Of a DNA stretch of 64,000 nucleotides, positions 45,593-55,029 are shown piece after piece (the stretch's first letter is position 1; every line of letters begins with the position of its first letter). The position numbers were made by a program, and so were the translations under genes. Where the stretch lies: the NCBI GenBank assembly GCA_039030555.1, contig JBCCDY010000008.1, positions 165,134 through 229,133 of the forward strand, written 5' to 3'. The notes under the pieces were generated by a model. That model did no database searches and was not told where the DNA came from. It saw only the letters and a program-made list of their open reading frames with translations. This DNA comes from JBCCDY01 sp039030555 (lineage in GTDB: Bacteria > Bacteroidota > Bacteroidia > Cytophagales > Cyclobacteriaceae).

Positions 45593-47581
45593 GTGCACAA
45601 TCCTTTTTCGTTCGATAGAAAAGCACTTACAAACAAAAAACTGGCGCAACTATACGTAGAAATCATAAAGCCAAGACTGATCGAAGAGAAGATGTTAATA
45701 CTCTTACGACAAGGCAAAATCAGCAAATGGTTCTCTGGTATTGGACAGGAAGCTGTTTCCGTCGGTTCTGTAATAGCATTAAAAAAAGACGATTTTATTC
45801 TTCCGATGCATAGAAACTTAGGTGTTTTTACTGGAAGGAAAGTCCCTTTTAAAAAGTTGTTTGGCCAGTTTCAAGGTAAGCTTTCAGGTTTTACTAAAGG
45901 TCGCGATAGATCTTTTCACTTTGGAAGTAAAGAACATCATATCGTAGGTATGATCTCACACTTGGGGCCACAGCTAGCAATAGCCGATGGTATTGCATTG
46001 GCGAGTAAACTATCTAAAAAGAAAGAGGCGACTTTGGTTTTCAGTGGCGATGGTGGAAGTAGCGAAGGGGATTTCCATGAAGCCTTAAATGTTGCTGCTG
46101 TATGGGATTTACCTGTGATATTCGTAATTGAAAATAACGGATACGGCTTATCAACACCGAGCGAACAACAGTTCAAATTCAAATCGTTTACCGATAAAGG
46201 GATCGGCTATGGAATAGAAGCCCATTCTGTAGAGGGTAACAATATTCTCGATGTTTATAACCTCATTTCTGAGGTTTCGGAAAGTATTAGAAAAAACCCG
46301 AGACCTATATTAATTGAGGCCAACACTTTTAGGATGAGGGGGCATGAAGAAGCTTCGGGAACGAAATATGTACCCAAAAAATTAATGGATTACTGGGCTG
46401 AGAGAGATCCGATTACCTGCTATGAAGAATACCTTCTTTCCGAAGGTGTTTTAAACAAAAAAAAGGTAGAGGCTTTCAAAAAAGAAATAAAAGAAGAAAT
46501 AAACGATGCCCTTAAGTCTTTAGAAGATGAAGACCTCCCCGTAGCCTCCGAGGTCGAAACCTCCGATGTGTTCTATCCTTATAAACTTGTGCCGAAGAAC
46601 TCCGATAATGATGAAAAAACTGAAGTACGCTTTGTAGATGCCATTTCAGTTAGCCTAAGGGAAAGCATGGAAAAATTTCCAGAGTTGGTCATTATGGGAC
46701 AGGATGTAGCAGAATATGGAGGTGTATTTAAAGTCACGGAAGGTTTTCTGGAAGAATTCGGAGCTGATCGTATTCGAAATACGCCTTTGTGCGAATCTGC
46801 GATTTTAGGCGCCGGATTAGGACTTTCCATAAAAGGATTTAAGTCTGTTATTGAAATGCAGTTTGCTGATTTCGTAAGCTGTGGATTTAACCAGATTGTC
46901 AATAACCTCGCGAAAGTAAATTATCGATGGGGACAAAATGCTGATGTTGTGATTAGAATGCCTACTGGAGCCGGCGTTGGTGCCGGCCCATTTCATTCTC
47001 AGTCAAATGAAGCATGGTTCTTTCATACCCCCGGACTGAAAATGGTATATCCTTCCAGTCCTGCGGATGCAAAAGGTCTCTTGAACAGTGCTATTGAAGA
47101 TCCCAATCCTTATCTTTTCTTCGAACATAAAGCATTGTATCGATCGTTAACCGAGGAAATCCCGAGCTCTTATTATACCCTGCCCGTCGGGAAAGGAGCA
47201 ATTGTTAATGAAGGCAAAGATTTAACAATAATCACTTATGGTATGGGGGTTCACTGGGCGAGAGAGATCTTACCATTGTTTGATGATATAAGTATTCAAA
47301 TAATTGACCTTCGTTCATTGCAACCCTGGGATAAAGAACTTGTGTTCGAAAGTGTTAAAAGAACAGGGAAAGCACTTGTTTTACACGAAGACTGTATTAC
47401 TGGTGGTATTGGCGGTGAGATATCAGCTTCAATTACAGAGAACTGCTTTCAAGATCTGGATGCTCCCGTTTTGAGAGTTGGCAGCCTGGATACACCCGTA
47501 CCATTCTCTAAAAATCTCGAAGATGAGTTTCTCGCTAAGGCAAGGTTGAAAAATACCCTTAAAAAATTAGTAGATTTTTAG
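45593..47581 (+). CDS. Fused 2-oxoacid dehydrogenase E1 (alpha + beta)
   Basis: A 662-residue fusion. The N-terminal half is E1 alpha with the thiamine-diphosphate segment SGDGGSSEGDFHEALNV and VIENNGYGLSTP; the C-terminal half from about residue 345 is E1 beta (MGQDVAEYGGVFKVT, MPTGAGVGAGPFHSQS, HEDCITGGIGGEI). Such fusions serve the branched-chain 2-oxoacid dehydrogenase complex in many Bacteroidota, so branched-chain keto acids are the likely substrates, though pyruvate cannot be excluded. The start is GTG at 45593. E2 and E3 genes are not nearby. Confidence 0.9.
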   Translation: MHNPFSFDRKALTNKKLAQLYVEIIKPRLIEEKMLILLRQGKISKWFSGIGQEAVSVGSVIALKKDDFILPMHRNLGVFTGRKVPFKKLFGQFQGKLSGFTKGRDRSFHFGSKEHHIVGMISHLGPQLAIADGIALASKLSKKKEATLVFSGDGGSSEGDFHEALNVAAVWDLPVIFVIENNGYGLSTPSEQQFKFKSFTDKGIGYGIEAHSVEGNNILDVYNLISEVSESIRKNPRPILIEANTFRMRGHEEASGTKYVPKKLMDYWAERDPITCYEEYLLSEGVLNKKKVEAFKKEIKEEINDALKSLEDEDLPVASEVETSDVFYPYKLVPKNSDNDEKTEVRFVDAISVSLRESMEKFPELVIMGQDVAEYGGVFKVTEGFLEEFGADRIRNTPLCESAILGAGLGLSIKGFKSVIEMQFADFVSCGFNQIVNNLAKVNYRWGQNADVVIRMPTGAGVGAGPFHSQSNEAWFFHTPGLKMVYPSSPADAKGLLNSAIEDPNPYLFFEHKALYRSLTEEIPSSYYTLPVGKGAIVNEGKDLTIITYGMGVHWAREILPLFDDISIQIIDLRSLQPWDKELVFESVKRTGKALVLHEDCITGGIGGEISASITENCFQDLDAPVLRVGSLDTPVPFSKNLEDEFLAKARLKNTLKKLVDF

Positions 47582-47641
47582 TCTTATCTTCGTTGTAGCT
47601 AAAACATTATATTTCAATTTATCGAAAAGAGGCGCTTAAAT

Positions 47642-48760
47642 ATTGAATTTTCCTGGTTTACGCTCCATGTAAAAGCCTGGATCTTTGCTATCGTATTATT
47701 TTCAGCCAATAGTGCGGAAGCACAATTATTCAAAGGTTTTCAGCGTACTAAGCAAGTGACCACTAAACCAAGGAATGGTGAGAAACCTCAGCTCAAAAGA
47801 AAGGCCAATCCCAGATATAGCAAAAACAAATCTTTTACAAACAGAAGGATCAATAATAGCATTGTAAATGCCCCAAATGTTAAAAGAAGGCCGAGAAATA
47901 GTGAAAATTACGTACAAAAAAGAAGGCCAAACCCAAGAACGTCTACAGTTAATCGATATGCAAGAAAGGTAAAAACGAGGTATGGCAAATCTCCTAATCC
48001 ACTAAGTAAACGAAATCGTAAAACTACGGCTCTGCCTCAAAAACAGTACAAAACACCGGGTGCAAAATATCTTGGTAATTTCGCCAGCAAAGGTAGAACC
48101 AGACCTTCCCCTGGCGCCTCTTTCCAAGGATTATTAAAATTCTCTGGTAAACGAAAAGGACCTGGGCCAGGATCTAGCTATAGTGGTAAGCTAGCTATTA
48201 AAAGAAAGTCAGGTCCTTCAAAAGCTTCAAGTTATACAGGTACTATGCCTGTCATTAATAGAAGAAACTATGATAAAGAAAGGGCGGATTATTCAGGCTT
48301 TCTTACCTATAGAGGTAGGCCAAAACCTGGACCAGGGCAGTCATTCTCAGGTAATCGATCCATTAGTAAATCGACTAAGTATGACAAGCAGCGTTATGAT
48401 TATAGGGGTAATTTATCTCTAAAAAGAACAAGTAAGAATCTTCTTGGAGCTCTGGCCTATTATCTATCGACGGTACGCTTTGGCTTTCCAGACAAAAATG
48501 ATGACTACAAGAAAGTCTCTAGAAAAATATATGCTTACAGCGGGGACACTAAAATTAGAAGGTCCTCAAGAAAAGCTCACCCAAGTGCAAGGTATAAAGG
48601 AACACTTGCCCGTCAATCTTATTTGCCAAGAGATAAGGTGAGAAAATTTAATATCTGGTTTACAAGGTTATTTTCGAACCAAGACCAGCCACCTGATGTT
48701 AGAAAACCAATCAAAAAACCGAAATACGATAGTAGGGAATACGAAATCTGGAATGATTAA
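47642..48760 (+). CDS. Exported basic repeat protein
   Basis: The frame that ends at 48760 has no ATG start; the first GTG is at 47756. Upstream, the same frame encodes a clear signal peptide, with hydrophobic WIFAIVLFSANS and cleavage site AEA before QLFKGFQ, so the protein must start earlier. An ATT at 47642, with AAAAGAGG about 10 bases before it, is my best guess. The mature part is very rich in Lys/Arg. From about 48050 to 48420 it carries roughly seven imperfect repeats of 18-21 residues around PGxS(Y/F)xGxL. The function is unknown; an outer-membrane or surface role is possible. Confidence 0.7.
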   Translation: MEFSWFTLHVKAWIFAIVLFSANSAEAQLFKGFQRTKQVTTKPRNGEKPQLKRKANPRYSKNKSFTNRRINNSIVNAPNVKRRPRNSENYVQKRRPNPRTSTVNRYARKVKTRYGKSPNPLSKRNRKTTALPQKQYKTPGAKYLGNFASKGRTRPSPGASFQGLLKFSGKRKGPGPGSSYSGKLAIKRKSGPSKASSYTGTMPVINRRNYDKERADYSGFLTYRGRPKPGPGQSFSGNRSISKSTKYDKQRYDYRGNLSLKRTSKNLLGALAYYLSTVRFGFPDKNDDYKKVSRKIYAYSGDTKIRRSSRKAHPSARYKGTLARQSYLPRDKVRKFNIWFTRLFSNQDQPPDVRKPIKKPKYDSREYEIWND

Positions 48761-48763
48761 AAT

Positions 48764-49132
48764 ATGAATTGGAACAAACTAGAAAGCATAGATCAATTAA
48801 GCTCAGTCATAAAAGAGTCCCATGAAAATCCAGTAACGATATTTAAGCACAGCGTTAGGTGCTCTATTAGTAGTATGGTTTTAGGCAGATTTGAGAGAAG
48901 TCATGAAAGTAATTCCTCAGATGATATTAATCAAACGTTTTATTTTTTGGATCTAATAAGAAATAGAGATGTTTCAAACGCTATTGAAAGTGAGCTTGGG
49001 GTAACGCATCAATCACCTCAGGTAGTTATTGTTCATAAAGGAGAAGCAATATTTGATGCATCTCATATCGGAATTAATTATGATGAAGTCAAAGAAAAGC
49101 TTAAAGGCATTTCATCTGTCAATAAGGAATAA
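48764..49132 (+). CDS. ytxJ: Monothiol bacilliredoxin-like protein YtxJ
   Basis: A 122-residue thioredoxin-fold protein of the YtxJ (DUF2847) family. The active-site region FKHSVRCSISSM has a single Cys, and VIVHKGEAIFDASHIGI matches the family end. YtxJ is a bacilliredoxin-like factor of the bacillithiol redox system, expected to remove bacillithiol from proteins in the cytoplasm. It starts 3 bases after the repeat-protein stop. Confidence 0.87.
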   Translation: MNWNKLESIDQLSSVIKESHENPVTIFKHSVRCSISSMVLGRFERSHESNSSDDINQTFYFLDLIRNRDVSNAIESELGVTHQSPQVVIVHKGEAIFDASHIGINYDEVKEKLKGISSVNKE

Positions 49133-49194
49133 GTAAATTAAGATTGGCTTACATTTTGTTATTTAAAAAAGCCCTATACGTTGAATAATTGTTG

Positions 49195-49932
49195 ATGAAT
49201 TTTACTCAAATACTAAAATACTTTTTTGCTTTTATAATTATCAGCACCTCTTCTTTTGCGCAAACAGAAGAGGAAGAGTTTTATGATTATTCTTCTGAAT
49301 TCATCTGGGGAATAAACAAAAGTAGCAATAGCGGCATAATAGGTGGTTTTACTTTTAAAGTAGGAAGAGAATTAAAGGACGACGTATTTCAAACCTTTGC
49401 ACTTGATATTGTGAATATCAAGCATCAGCAGGAAAACAGAAGACCTAGCACTTCGGGGGGGTTCATCTGGGGTAAACTGAACTACCTTTATGCTTTTAAA
49501 TTTCAATATGGAAGAGATTACATCCTCTTCAAAAAAGCTGCTTATCAAGGTGCACAAATTACACTTAGCTTTTCCGCAGGGCCGACTATCGGAATCGTAG
49601 CTCCTTACTATATTGAAATAGGTGAAGGAGGCACAAATACACGTACAACTCCATTTGAGGACGTAGCATTCACCCAAGGCATAAGCCCAGCCCAGATTTT
49701 TGGCCCTGGAAGACTTTTTGAAGGTCTGGGTGATTCAGATATTGAAATTGGGTTTAATGCAAAAGTGGGCGTTGGCTTTGAGTTTGGGACATTCAAAAGT
49801 AATGTAACGGGCTTCGAAGTTGGTTTTCAAATAGACGCCTTCACAGATGAAATTCCGTTAGCGGCATTTCATTCAAATCAGGCCGTTTTTCCAGCGGCCT
49901 ATATCAATCTTTTTTACGGATCAAGAAAATAG
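49195..49932 (+). CDS. Predicted outer-membrane barrel protein
   Basis: A protein of about 245 residues with a signal peptide (hydrophobic FFAFIIISTSSF, cut near FAQ) and a barrel-like remainder with alternating strands and a C-terminal strand ending AAYINLFYGSRK. I prefer the ATG at 49195 over the TTG two codons upstream. No family can be named. The lipA gene follows after 2 bases. Confidence 0.7.
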   Translation: MNFTQILKYFFAFIIISTSSFAQTEEEEFYDYSSEFIWGINKSSNSGIIGGFTFKVGRELKDDVFQTFALDIVNIKHQQENRRPSTSGGFIWGKLNYLYAFKFQYGRDYILFKKAAYQGAQITLSFSAGPTIGIVAPYYIEIGEGGTNTRTTPFEDVAFTQGISPAQIFGPGRLFEGLGDSDIEIGFNAKVGVGFEFGTFKSNVTGFEVGFQIDAFTDEIPLAAFHSNQAVFPAAYINLFYGSRK

Positions 49933-49934
49933 AA

Positions 49935-50819
49935 ATGCTCGATTTACCAGTAATTAGCGATAATTCAACAGAACGAAAGAATAAGAAACCAAACTGGTTG
50001 AGGGTAAAATTGCCAGTTGGTCAAGAGTTTAAAAAAGTTAGATCTCTGGTTGATCAATATAAGCTTCATACCATTTGTGAGAGTGGAAACTGTCCTAATA
50101 TGGGTGAATGTTGGGGAGCTGGGACAGCAACGTTTATGATCCTGGGTAATGTTTGCACAAGAAGTTGCACTTTTTGTGCAGTTGCGACTGGAAGACCGCC
50201 TGAATATGACGAAGAAGAACCTTTCAGGGTAGCTGAAGCTATTAAGCTCATGCAAGTAAAACATGCCGTTATTACTTCCGTAAATCGTGATGAACTGAAA
50301 GACAGAGGAGCAGAAATCTGGTATGCTACAGTTAAAGAGGTCAAGAAGTTAAGCCCTGAAACAACCATAGAAACCTTAATACCAGACGTGAAAGGAAACT
50401 GGGAAGCTCTGGAAAGAATGATCAGTGCAGGTCAAGAAGTAGTTTCTCATAATGTAGAAACTGTGGAAAGACTGTACAGGAGAGTTAGGCCTCAGGCGAA
50501 ATACGATAGAAGTATGGAAGAGATCAGACGAATCAAAGATTTTGGTAAGAGGACAAAATCCGGGATTATGGTTGGACTGGGTGAAACCAAAGAGGAAGTA
50601 TTCAAGACTATGGATGATTATGTAGAGCACGGGCTTGATATTCTCACTATTGGTCAATATTTACAGCCAACGAAAATGCATATCGAAGTAGCGGAATTCA
50701 TTCATCCCGAAATTTTCGAAATGTATAAAGAAGAGGGTTTGAGCAGAGGATTAAAATACGTAGAGTCCGGCCCATTGGTCAGGAGTTCATATCATGCTGA
50801 AAAGCATGTGAATGTGTAG
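49935..50819 (+). CDS. lipA: Lipoyl synthase LipA
   Basis: A 294-residue radical-SAM enzyme with both cluster motifs: the auxiliary cluster motif CESGNCPNMGEC and the radical-SAM motif CTRSCTFC, then VATGRP. It inserts two sulfurs into octanoyl groups on lipoyl domains, such as those of E2 subunits and GcvH. The E1 dehydrogenase gene is about 2.4 kb upstream in the same direction, which fits the lipoate-dependent complexes. The gene converges on yicC with only 9 bases between. Confidence 0.96.
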   Translation: MLDLPVISDNSTERKNKKPNWLRVKLPVGQEFKKVRSLVDQYKLHTICESGNCPNMGECWGAGTATFMILGNVCTRSCTFCAVATGRPPEYDEEEPFRVAEAIKLMQVKHAVITSVNRDELKDRGAEIWYATVKEVKKLSPETTIETLIPDVKGNWEALERMISAGQEVVSHNVETVERLYRRVRPQAKYDRSMEEIRRIKDFGKRTKSGIMVGLGETKEEVFKTMDDYVEHGLDILTIGQYLQPTKMHIEVAEFIHPEIFEMYKEEGLSRGLKYVESGPLVRSSYHAEKHVNV

Positions 50820-50828
50820 TTGAATTGG

Positions 50829-51719
50829 TTAGAGCACGTTTAAAACTTGCTCTTTTATCTTTTCCAACTCCTCTTTCATTACAATTACTGTTTTTTGAAT
50901 TTCAGCATCATTGGCTTTTGAGCCTATTGTGTTTATTTCCCTACCTATTTCTTGTCCAATAAAGCCCAGTTTTTTGCCCTTAAGCGTTTCTTTCTCATCC
51001 AGAATAGTGTCTTGAAGGTATTTAAGGTGACTCTTTAAGCGCACTATTTCTTCAGTGATATCTAATCTTTCTATGTAAAAGATCAATTCCTGCTCAAATC
51101 TCCCTTCATCATATTTCACATCACTTTCAAAATCATTTAGCTGCTTAAGTAACCTTTCTTTTACCCGTTCAATGCGTCTGGGGTCTTGACTTTGAATTTC
51201 AATCAGGCTATTAGCTAACTTATCTTTATAGCCAAGTAATTCTTTCTCTAACTTTTCTCCTTCTTCAAATCTGCTTCTTTTGCAATCTTCAGCAGCTTCT
51301 TTAATTGAAGTTTTAAGCGTACTCCATTGGCTTTCCAGGTCAAAAGTAGATTTACCGTTACCTGTTTCGTTACGCTTAAATTGAGATACAGCTAATTCAA
51401 AAAGGTTATCAGTATTCGCAGAAACTGAACCCGAGAGCTTTTCTAATGACTCATAATAGTTCTTAAAGTCATCGAAATCTATTCCTAGTAGGTCTTCATT
51501 TTCAGAATCTGAATCAATGTGTATTGATATCGATATTTTACCCCTTGATAGAGTTTCCTGTAGAATAGACTTGATCTCAAATTCTTTAGTCTGAAAATCA
51601 TCTGATGCTTTCAGATTAAAATCAAAGTATTTTGAATTAATTGATTTAACCTCTACAGTAACAGCTCCGAACGACAAGTCTTGTTTGGACAGGCCAAATC
51701 CGGTCATTGAATAAATCAT
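50829..51719 (-). CDS. yicC: YicC-family endoribonuclease-like protein
   Basis: A 296-residue protein with the standard YicC start MTGFG (residues 5-9), the VEVKSINSKYFDFNLK segment, and the C-terminal DUF1732 part GFIGQEIGREINTIGSKAND. YicC proteins are conserved stress-related endoribonucleases. The minus-strand gene begins 9 bases after the end of the next large gene. Confidence 0.9.
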   Translation of the reverse strand: MIYSMTGFGLSKQDLSFGAVTVEVKSINSKYFDFNLKASDDFQTKEFEIKSILQETLSRGKISISIHIDSDSENEDLLGIDFDDFKNYYESLEKLSGSVSANTDNLFELAVSQFKRNETGNGKSTFDLESQWSTLKTSIKEAAEDCKRSRFEEGEKLEKELLGYKDKLANSLIEIQSQDPRRIERVKERLLKQLNDFESDVKYDEGRFEQELIFYIERLDITEEIVRLKSHLKYLQDTILDEKETLKGKKLGFIGQEIGREINTIGSKANDAEIQKTVIVMKEELEKIKEQVLNVL

Positions 51720-51728
51720 AAAAAGCTT

Positions 51729-54700
51729 TTAAAAATCGTATCCTAAAGATACCTGGAATCTCGCAGATTGAACCTCGAAATCTTCTGTTGGCCAGGCAGC
51801 ATCCAGTTTCATGTAGAACCCTAGTAAAATTGTTCTTATACCACCTCCATAGCTAAATAACCAAGGATTGGTTAGTTCTCTTACTCTTATTATGAAGGGT
51901 GGATTAATTTGATTATCAGGAATTACAGTCTCATTCACATCACTATTATTGGGAAGAAAACGACCGCCATTCCATGCACTTCCGACATCGAAAAACCCTA
52001 CAAACATCAGGTTTCTGAAGAAATTAGAAGATATAGGCCCCCTACTAAAAAACCTAACTATCGGAAGCCTAAGCTCAGCATTAAATAAAGCTACATTTTC
52101 ACCATTAAGTTGATTTAAATCGAAGCCTCTGACTGTAGTTACAAACTCTGAAAACAAAATATTAGTATTGTCTACTCCGTTTCTGAAACTCAAAGGGTCA
52201 TTATTTCCTGAAATATTAGTATCTCTGGCAATCCAGTTATTAACACCTCCCAAAAAGAAATCTGGTGTTCTATCTCCAAAAAACCTTCCATAATATACTC
52301 TGGTAGCTAAAATCAATTCTCTGTGAATTTTTTGATAATTCCGTGCATCAAGTGTGATTTTGTGAAAGGTATTCTCAGAACTACTTACGGAATTAGAATA
52401 AGTATATTCCGCCTTGGCCCTAAAGCCCTCTCTCAAATTAAGTCCATTACTTATCGTATTATCATAGGTGAAGCTTAATCTGGTTCCTACATAATGCCTT
52501 GTGCTGGACAAGGTATCGTTTCCAACATTTGCACTATTATTATTGCCATCAGGGTCGATATCGAAGAAGTTCGTTAATGAATAAAAAGGATCAATTGATA
52601 CTCGGGAGGTAACACTGAATGGGAGAGCCGCACCTAATTCAAATGTATTTAATGCGTATTTCTGTGTAACGTCTGCATTAGTAAATTCTTCTTGATCAGT
52701 AAGGATATATGCTGTTCTCTTAAAGCCACCTCGGTAATCGACCTGATACTTTAAATATTCATACTCACCGAAGACTGTTCCGCTTTCAAAGTTTGGTGTG
52801 GTTACAAAACCACCGTGAAATCGATGGTTTTCCAGAATATCTGCCATTTCAGTATTCAATTTAATTCCGAAGCCGTAAAGCGGATCCACTACCCAAGATG
52901 TAACTATGTTGTCGGCTCGAAACTTCGGTTTGTACGGAATGGGACCAACTACCCTCTTTTCCTTAAGGCTCTTTCTATAATTTTCGATGATAGAGGAGGA
53001 CTCATTTTTAACGATTTCTTCTTCAAAAACGTAATCCTCTGTATCAATAATACTCTCATCAACATTTGATGGTATGTTTGTATTAGTAGTATCTGTTTCA
53101 GCAAATTCATAATTAAAATCTGTAGAATCATTTCCGAAAGGAACAGCACCAATTACGCTGCCCTGGCTTTTAGGCTCTTCTCTCGACTCCGTTTTGGCTG
53201 CTTGCTCTTTTATTTGCCTTTTTCTTAGCCTATCAGAAACAAATCTAGCCTGTAAAAGCTGCTGACGTTCGGTCTGAGGACTGAAAACATTTTTATCGAA
53301 CTGAAAACTTTCTTCAAAAAACACATATTCTTTTCCTTCGTCAAGAGCTGTATAAGTCAGCAAACCATAATCGTAATTCAAATCAAAATCCTCAATACTC
53401 GTATTAAAATTGGTTACTTGATTAAATACACCTTCTTGAAAATTGAAGCGATAAATGTTTTTAATACCCTTCTGATCACTTAAATAATAGATCCGGTTTT
53501 CATCAATAGGAATAGGATTAGTATCCTTACTTAGGTTATTAGTCAATTGCTTTAGAAGTACTTTAGAAGTATCCAAATCATACATGTAAAGGTTGAAGTA
53601 ATCACTCACCTCGTTTATTTCAACTTTAGCCGAAGTTTTAAGACTGTCGTATGGTCTGTTAGAGCTAAATACAATCGCTGCGGTATTCGGAACAAACTTT
53701 GGTGTTATATCATCATAAGGGTCGTCTGTTAATCTTTTTATTGCGTTTCTTCTAAGACTCATAATGAAGAGATCATTCTGACCATAGATATCACCACTGA
53801 ATACAACCAGATTACCATTGGGAGAGAAATCAAAATCTTTGATGTGATTAAATCTTGATAAATCCCTCCTCAGTTTTCTTTTCGAATCGATCTCATAAAG
53901 CCACATAAAATTTCTGCCATACTTAGTATTAATAACCCCTAAAGTATTGTTGTCTTTCCAGGAAAGCAGAGGAATATCAAAATCTACCTCTTGATTAATG
54001 ACTTTATAGCCTCCTCTGAATATAACATCTTCTTTTCCAGTTTCTATTTCCCTGATCTTGACTCTGTAACGGCCATTGTAATTCTCGGAGAAAGCTATCC
54101 TTTCACCATTGGGACTTACTTTTACATTTTTATAAGCCCAATCCTTACGATTTACTCTTCTAAGTCTGTAGTCATCATCGTGCTCCAGGTAGCCATCCCT
54201 GATTTTACGTTCCGTTTGACTATAAAACTCCTGCCAATCCAATAGGAATTTTTTGAAGGGGACACCAATAGAGTTAGCAATTCCGGTTTCTTCATTTCTG
54301 GTGATTCTGGTCAAATTAAGAATGTTAGAGATAGAGCTTCTACCATACTCAAGGGCTATATAATTCCATATGGAATGACCTACTATTTCGGCATCTTTTC
54401 CTTCGAAACGAGTGACCTTCTTGACTTTTTGATTTAGTAAAAGGTCTCTCATGTAATCGTCCATTTCAAGACTCCAACCTTTGGCTATGTATTGTGGAGC
54501 GCCTTTAATGAACCACTCGGGAAGACTGAATAAATAAGTACTTTGAAGTGCGTCCGCAAGGCTTCCTCCAAACATCATCTCATTTATCAAGGATGATGAT
54601 ATTTTCAAAACAATGTCTTCTCTGAACTTTGTATAAGAGCCATTGAAACCAACCTCTATCTGAGATTGCACAAAATTGGTCTGACCTGACTCTTCCACAC

Positions 54701-55013
54701 CTTCTGCATCAATATTAACGTTGCTTTGCTGAAGGTCTGTGATGGAGTTGTAAAGAAATATTTTCGTTTTGTTATAAGGAGGGTATCCAATAATCTCGGT
54801 TATGCCTTCAAACTCTTCTTCTAAAAAGTTAAGGGCTAGTTTAGCATTTTTCTCCCCATCATCGTAGAAGAAAATATCGAAATTGTCTGTGCTGTAAAAT
54901 CTCCAATTGAACGTCTGAAACTGAACTCTATTCTTACCAAAGTCAGTATCTGGTGTTTGGGCCAACATAAACCCGCTTATAAGAAAAAAAAAGGCAGATA
55001 TTACTTTCCTCAT
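51729..55013 (-). CDS. Large exported protein: TolB-like propeller plus BamA-like outer-membrane barrel
   Basis: A 1094-residue protein with a signal peptide cut near MLAQ. The N-terminal region (to about 270) is peptidase-MA-like, with PEWFIKGAPQYIAKGWSLEMDDY but no HExxH. A TolB/WD40-like propeller follows (about 280-580) with repeats such as DFSPNGNLVVFSG and KFVPNTAAIVFSS. An acidic linker leads to a C-terminal barrel (about 730-1094) resembling the surface-antigen domain of BamA, ending in the aromatic strand FQVSLGYDF. The fusion of sensor-like propeller and barrel suggests an envelope role, which is unproven. Confidence 0.75.
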   Translation of the reverse strand: MRKVISAFFFLISGFMLAQTPDTDFGKNRVQFQTFNWRFYSTDNFDIFFYDDGEKNAKLALNFLEEEFEGITEIIGYPPYNKTKIFLYNSITDLQQSNVNIDAEGVEESGQTNFVQSQIEVGFNGSYTKFREDIVLKISSSLINEMMFGGSLADALQSTYLFSLPEWFIKGAPQYIAKGWSLEMDDYMRDLLLNQKVKKVTRFEGKDAEIVGHSIWNYIALEYGRSSISNILNLTRITRNEETGIANSIGVPFKKFLLDWQEFYSQTERKIRDGYLEHDDDYRLRRVNRKDWAYKNVKVSPNGERIAFSENYNGRYRVKIREIETGKEDVIFRGGYKVINQEVDFDIPLLSWKDNNTLGVINTKYGRNFMWLYEIDSKRKLRRDLSRFNHIKDFDFSPNGNLVVFSGDIYGQNDLFIMSLRRNAIKRLTDDPYDDITPKFVPNTAAIVFSSNRPYDSLKTSAKVEINEVSDYFNLYMYDLDTSKVLLKQLTNNLSKDTNPIPIDENRIYYLSDQKGIKNIYRFNFQEGVFNQVTNFNTSIEDFDLNYDYGLLTYTALDEGKEYVFFEESFQFDKNVFSPQTERQQLLQARFVSDRLRKRQIKEQAAKTESREEPKSQGSVIGAVPFGNDSTDFNYEFAETDTTNTNIPSNVDESIIDTEDYVFEEEIVKNESSSIIENYRKSLKEKRVVGPIPYKPKFRADNIVTSWVVDPLYGFGIKLNTEMADILENHRFHGGFVTTPNFESGTVFGEYEYLKYQVDYRGGFKRTAYILTDQEEFTNADVTQKYALNTFELGAALPFSVTSRVSIDPFYSLTNFFDIDPDGNNNSANVGNDTLSSTRHYVGTRLSFTYDNTISNGLNLREGFRAKAEYTYSNSVSSSENTFHKITLDARNYQKIHRELILATRVYYGRFFGDRTPDFFLGGVNNWIARDTNISGNNDPLSFRNGVDNTNILFSEFVTTVRGFDLNQLNGENVALFNAELRLPIVRFFSRGPISSNFFRNLMFVGFFDVGSAWNGGRFLPNNSDVNETVIPDNQINPPFIIRVRELTNPWLFSYGGGIRTILLGFYMKLDAAWPTEDFEVQSARFQVSLGYDF

Positions 55014-55029
55014 CCGTATCGCTAAACTA

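Noticed and set aside
47756..47758. GTG as the start of the repeat protein
   Set aside because: It would discard a good signal peptide encoded in frame just upstream.
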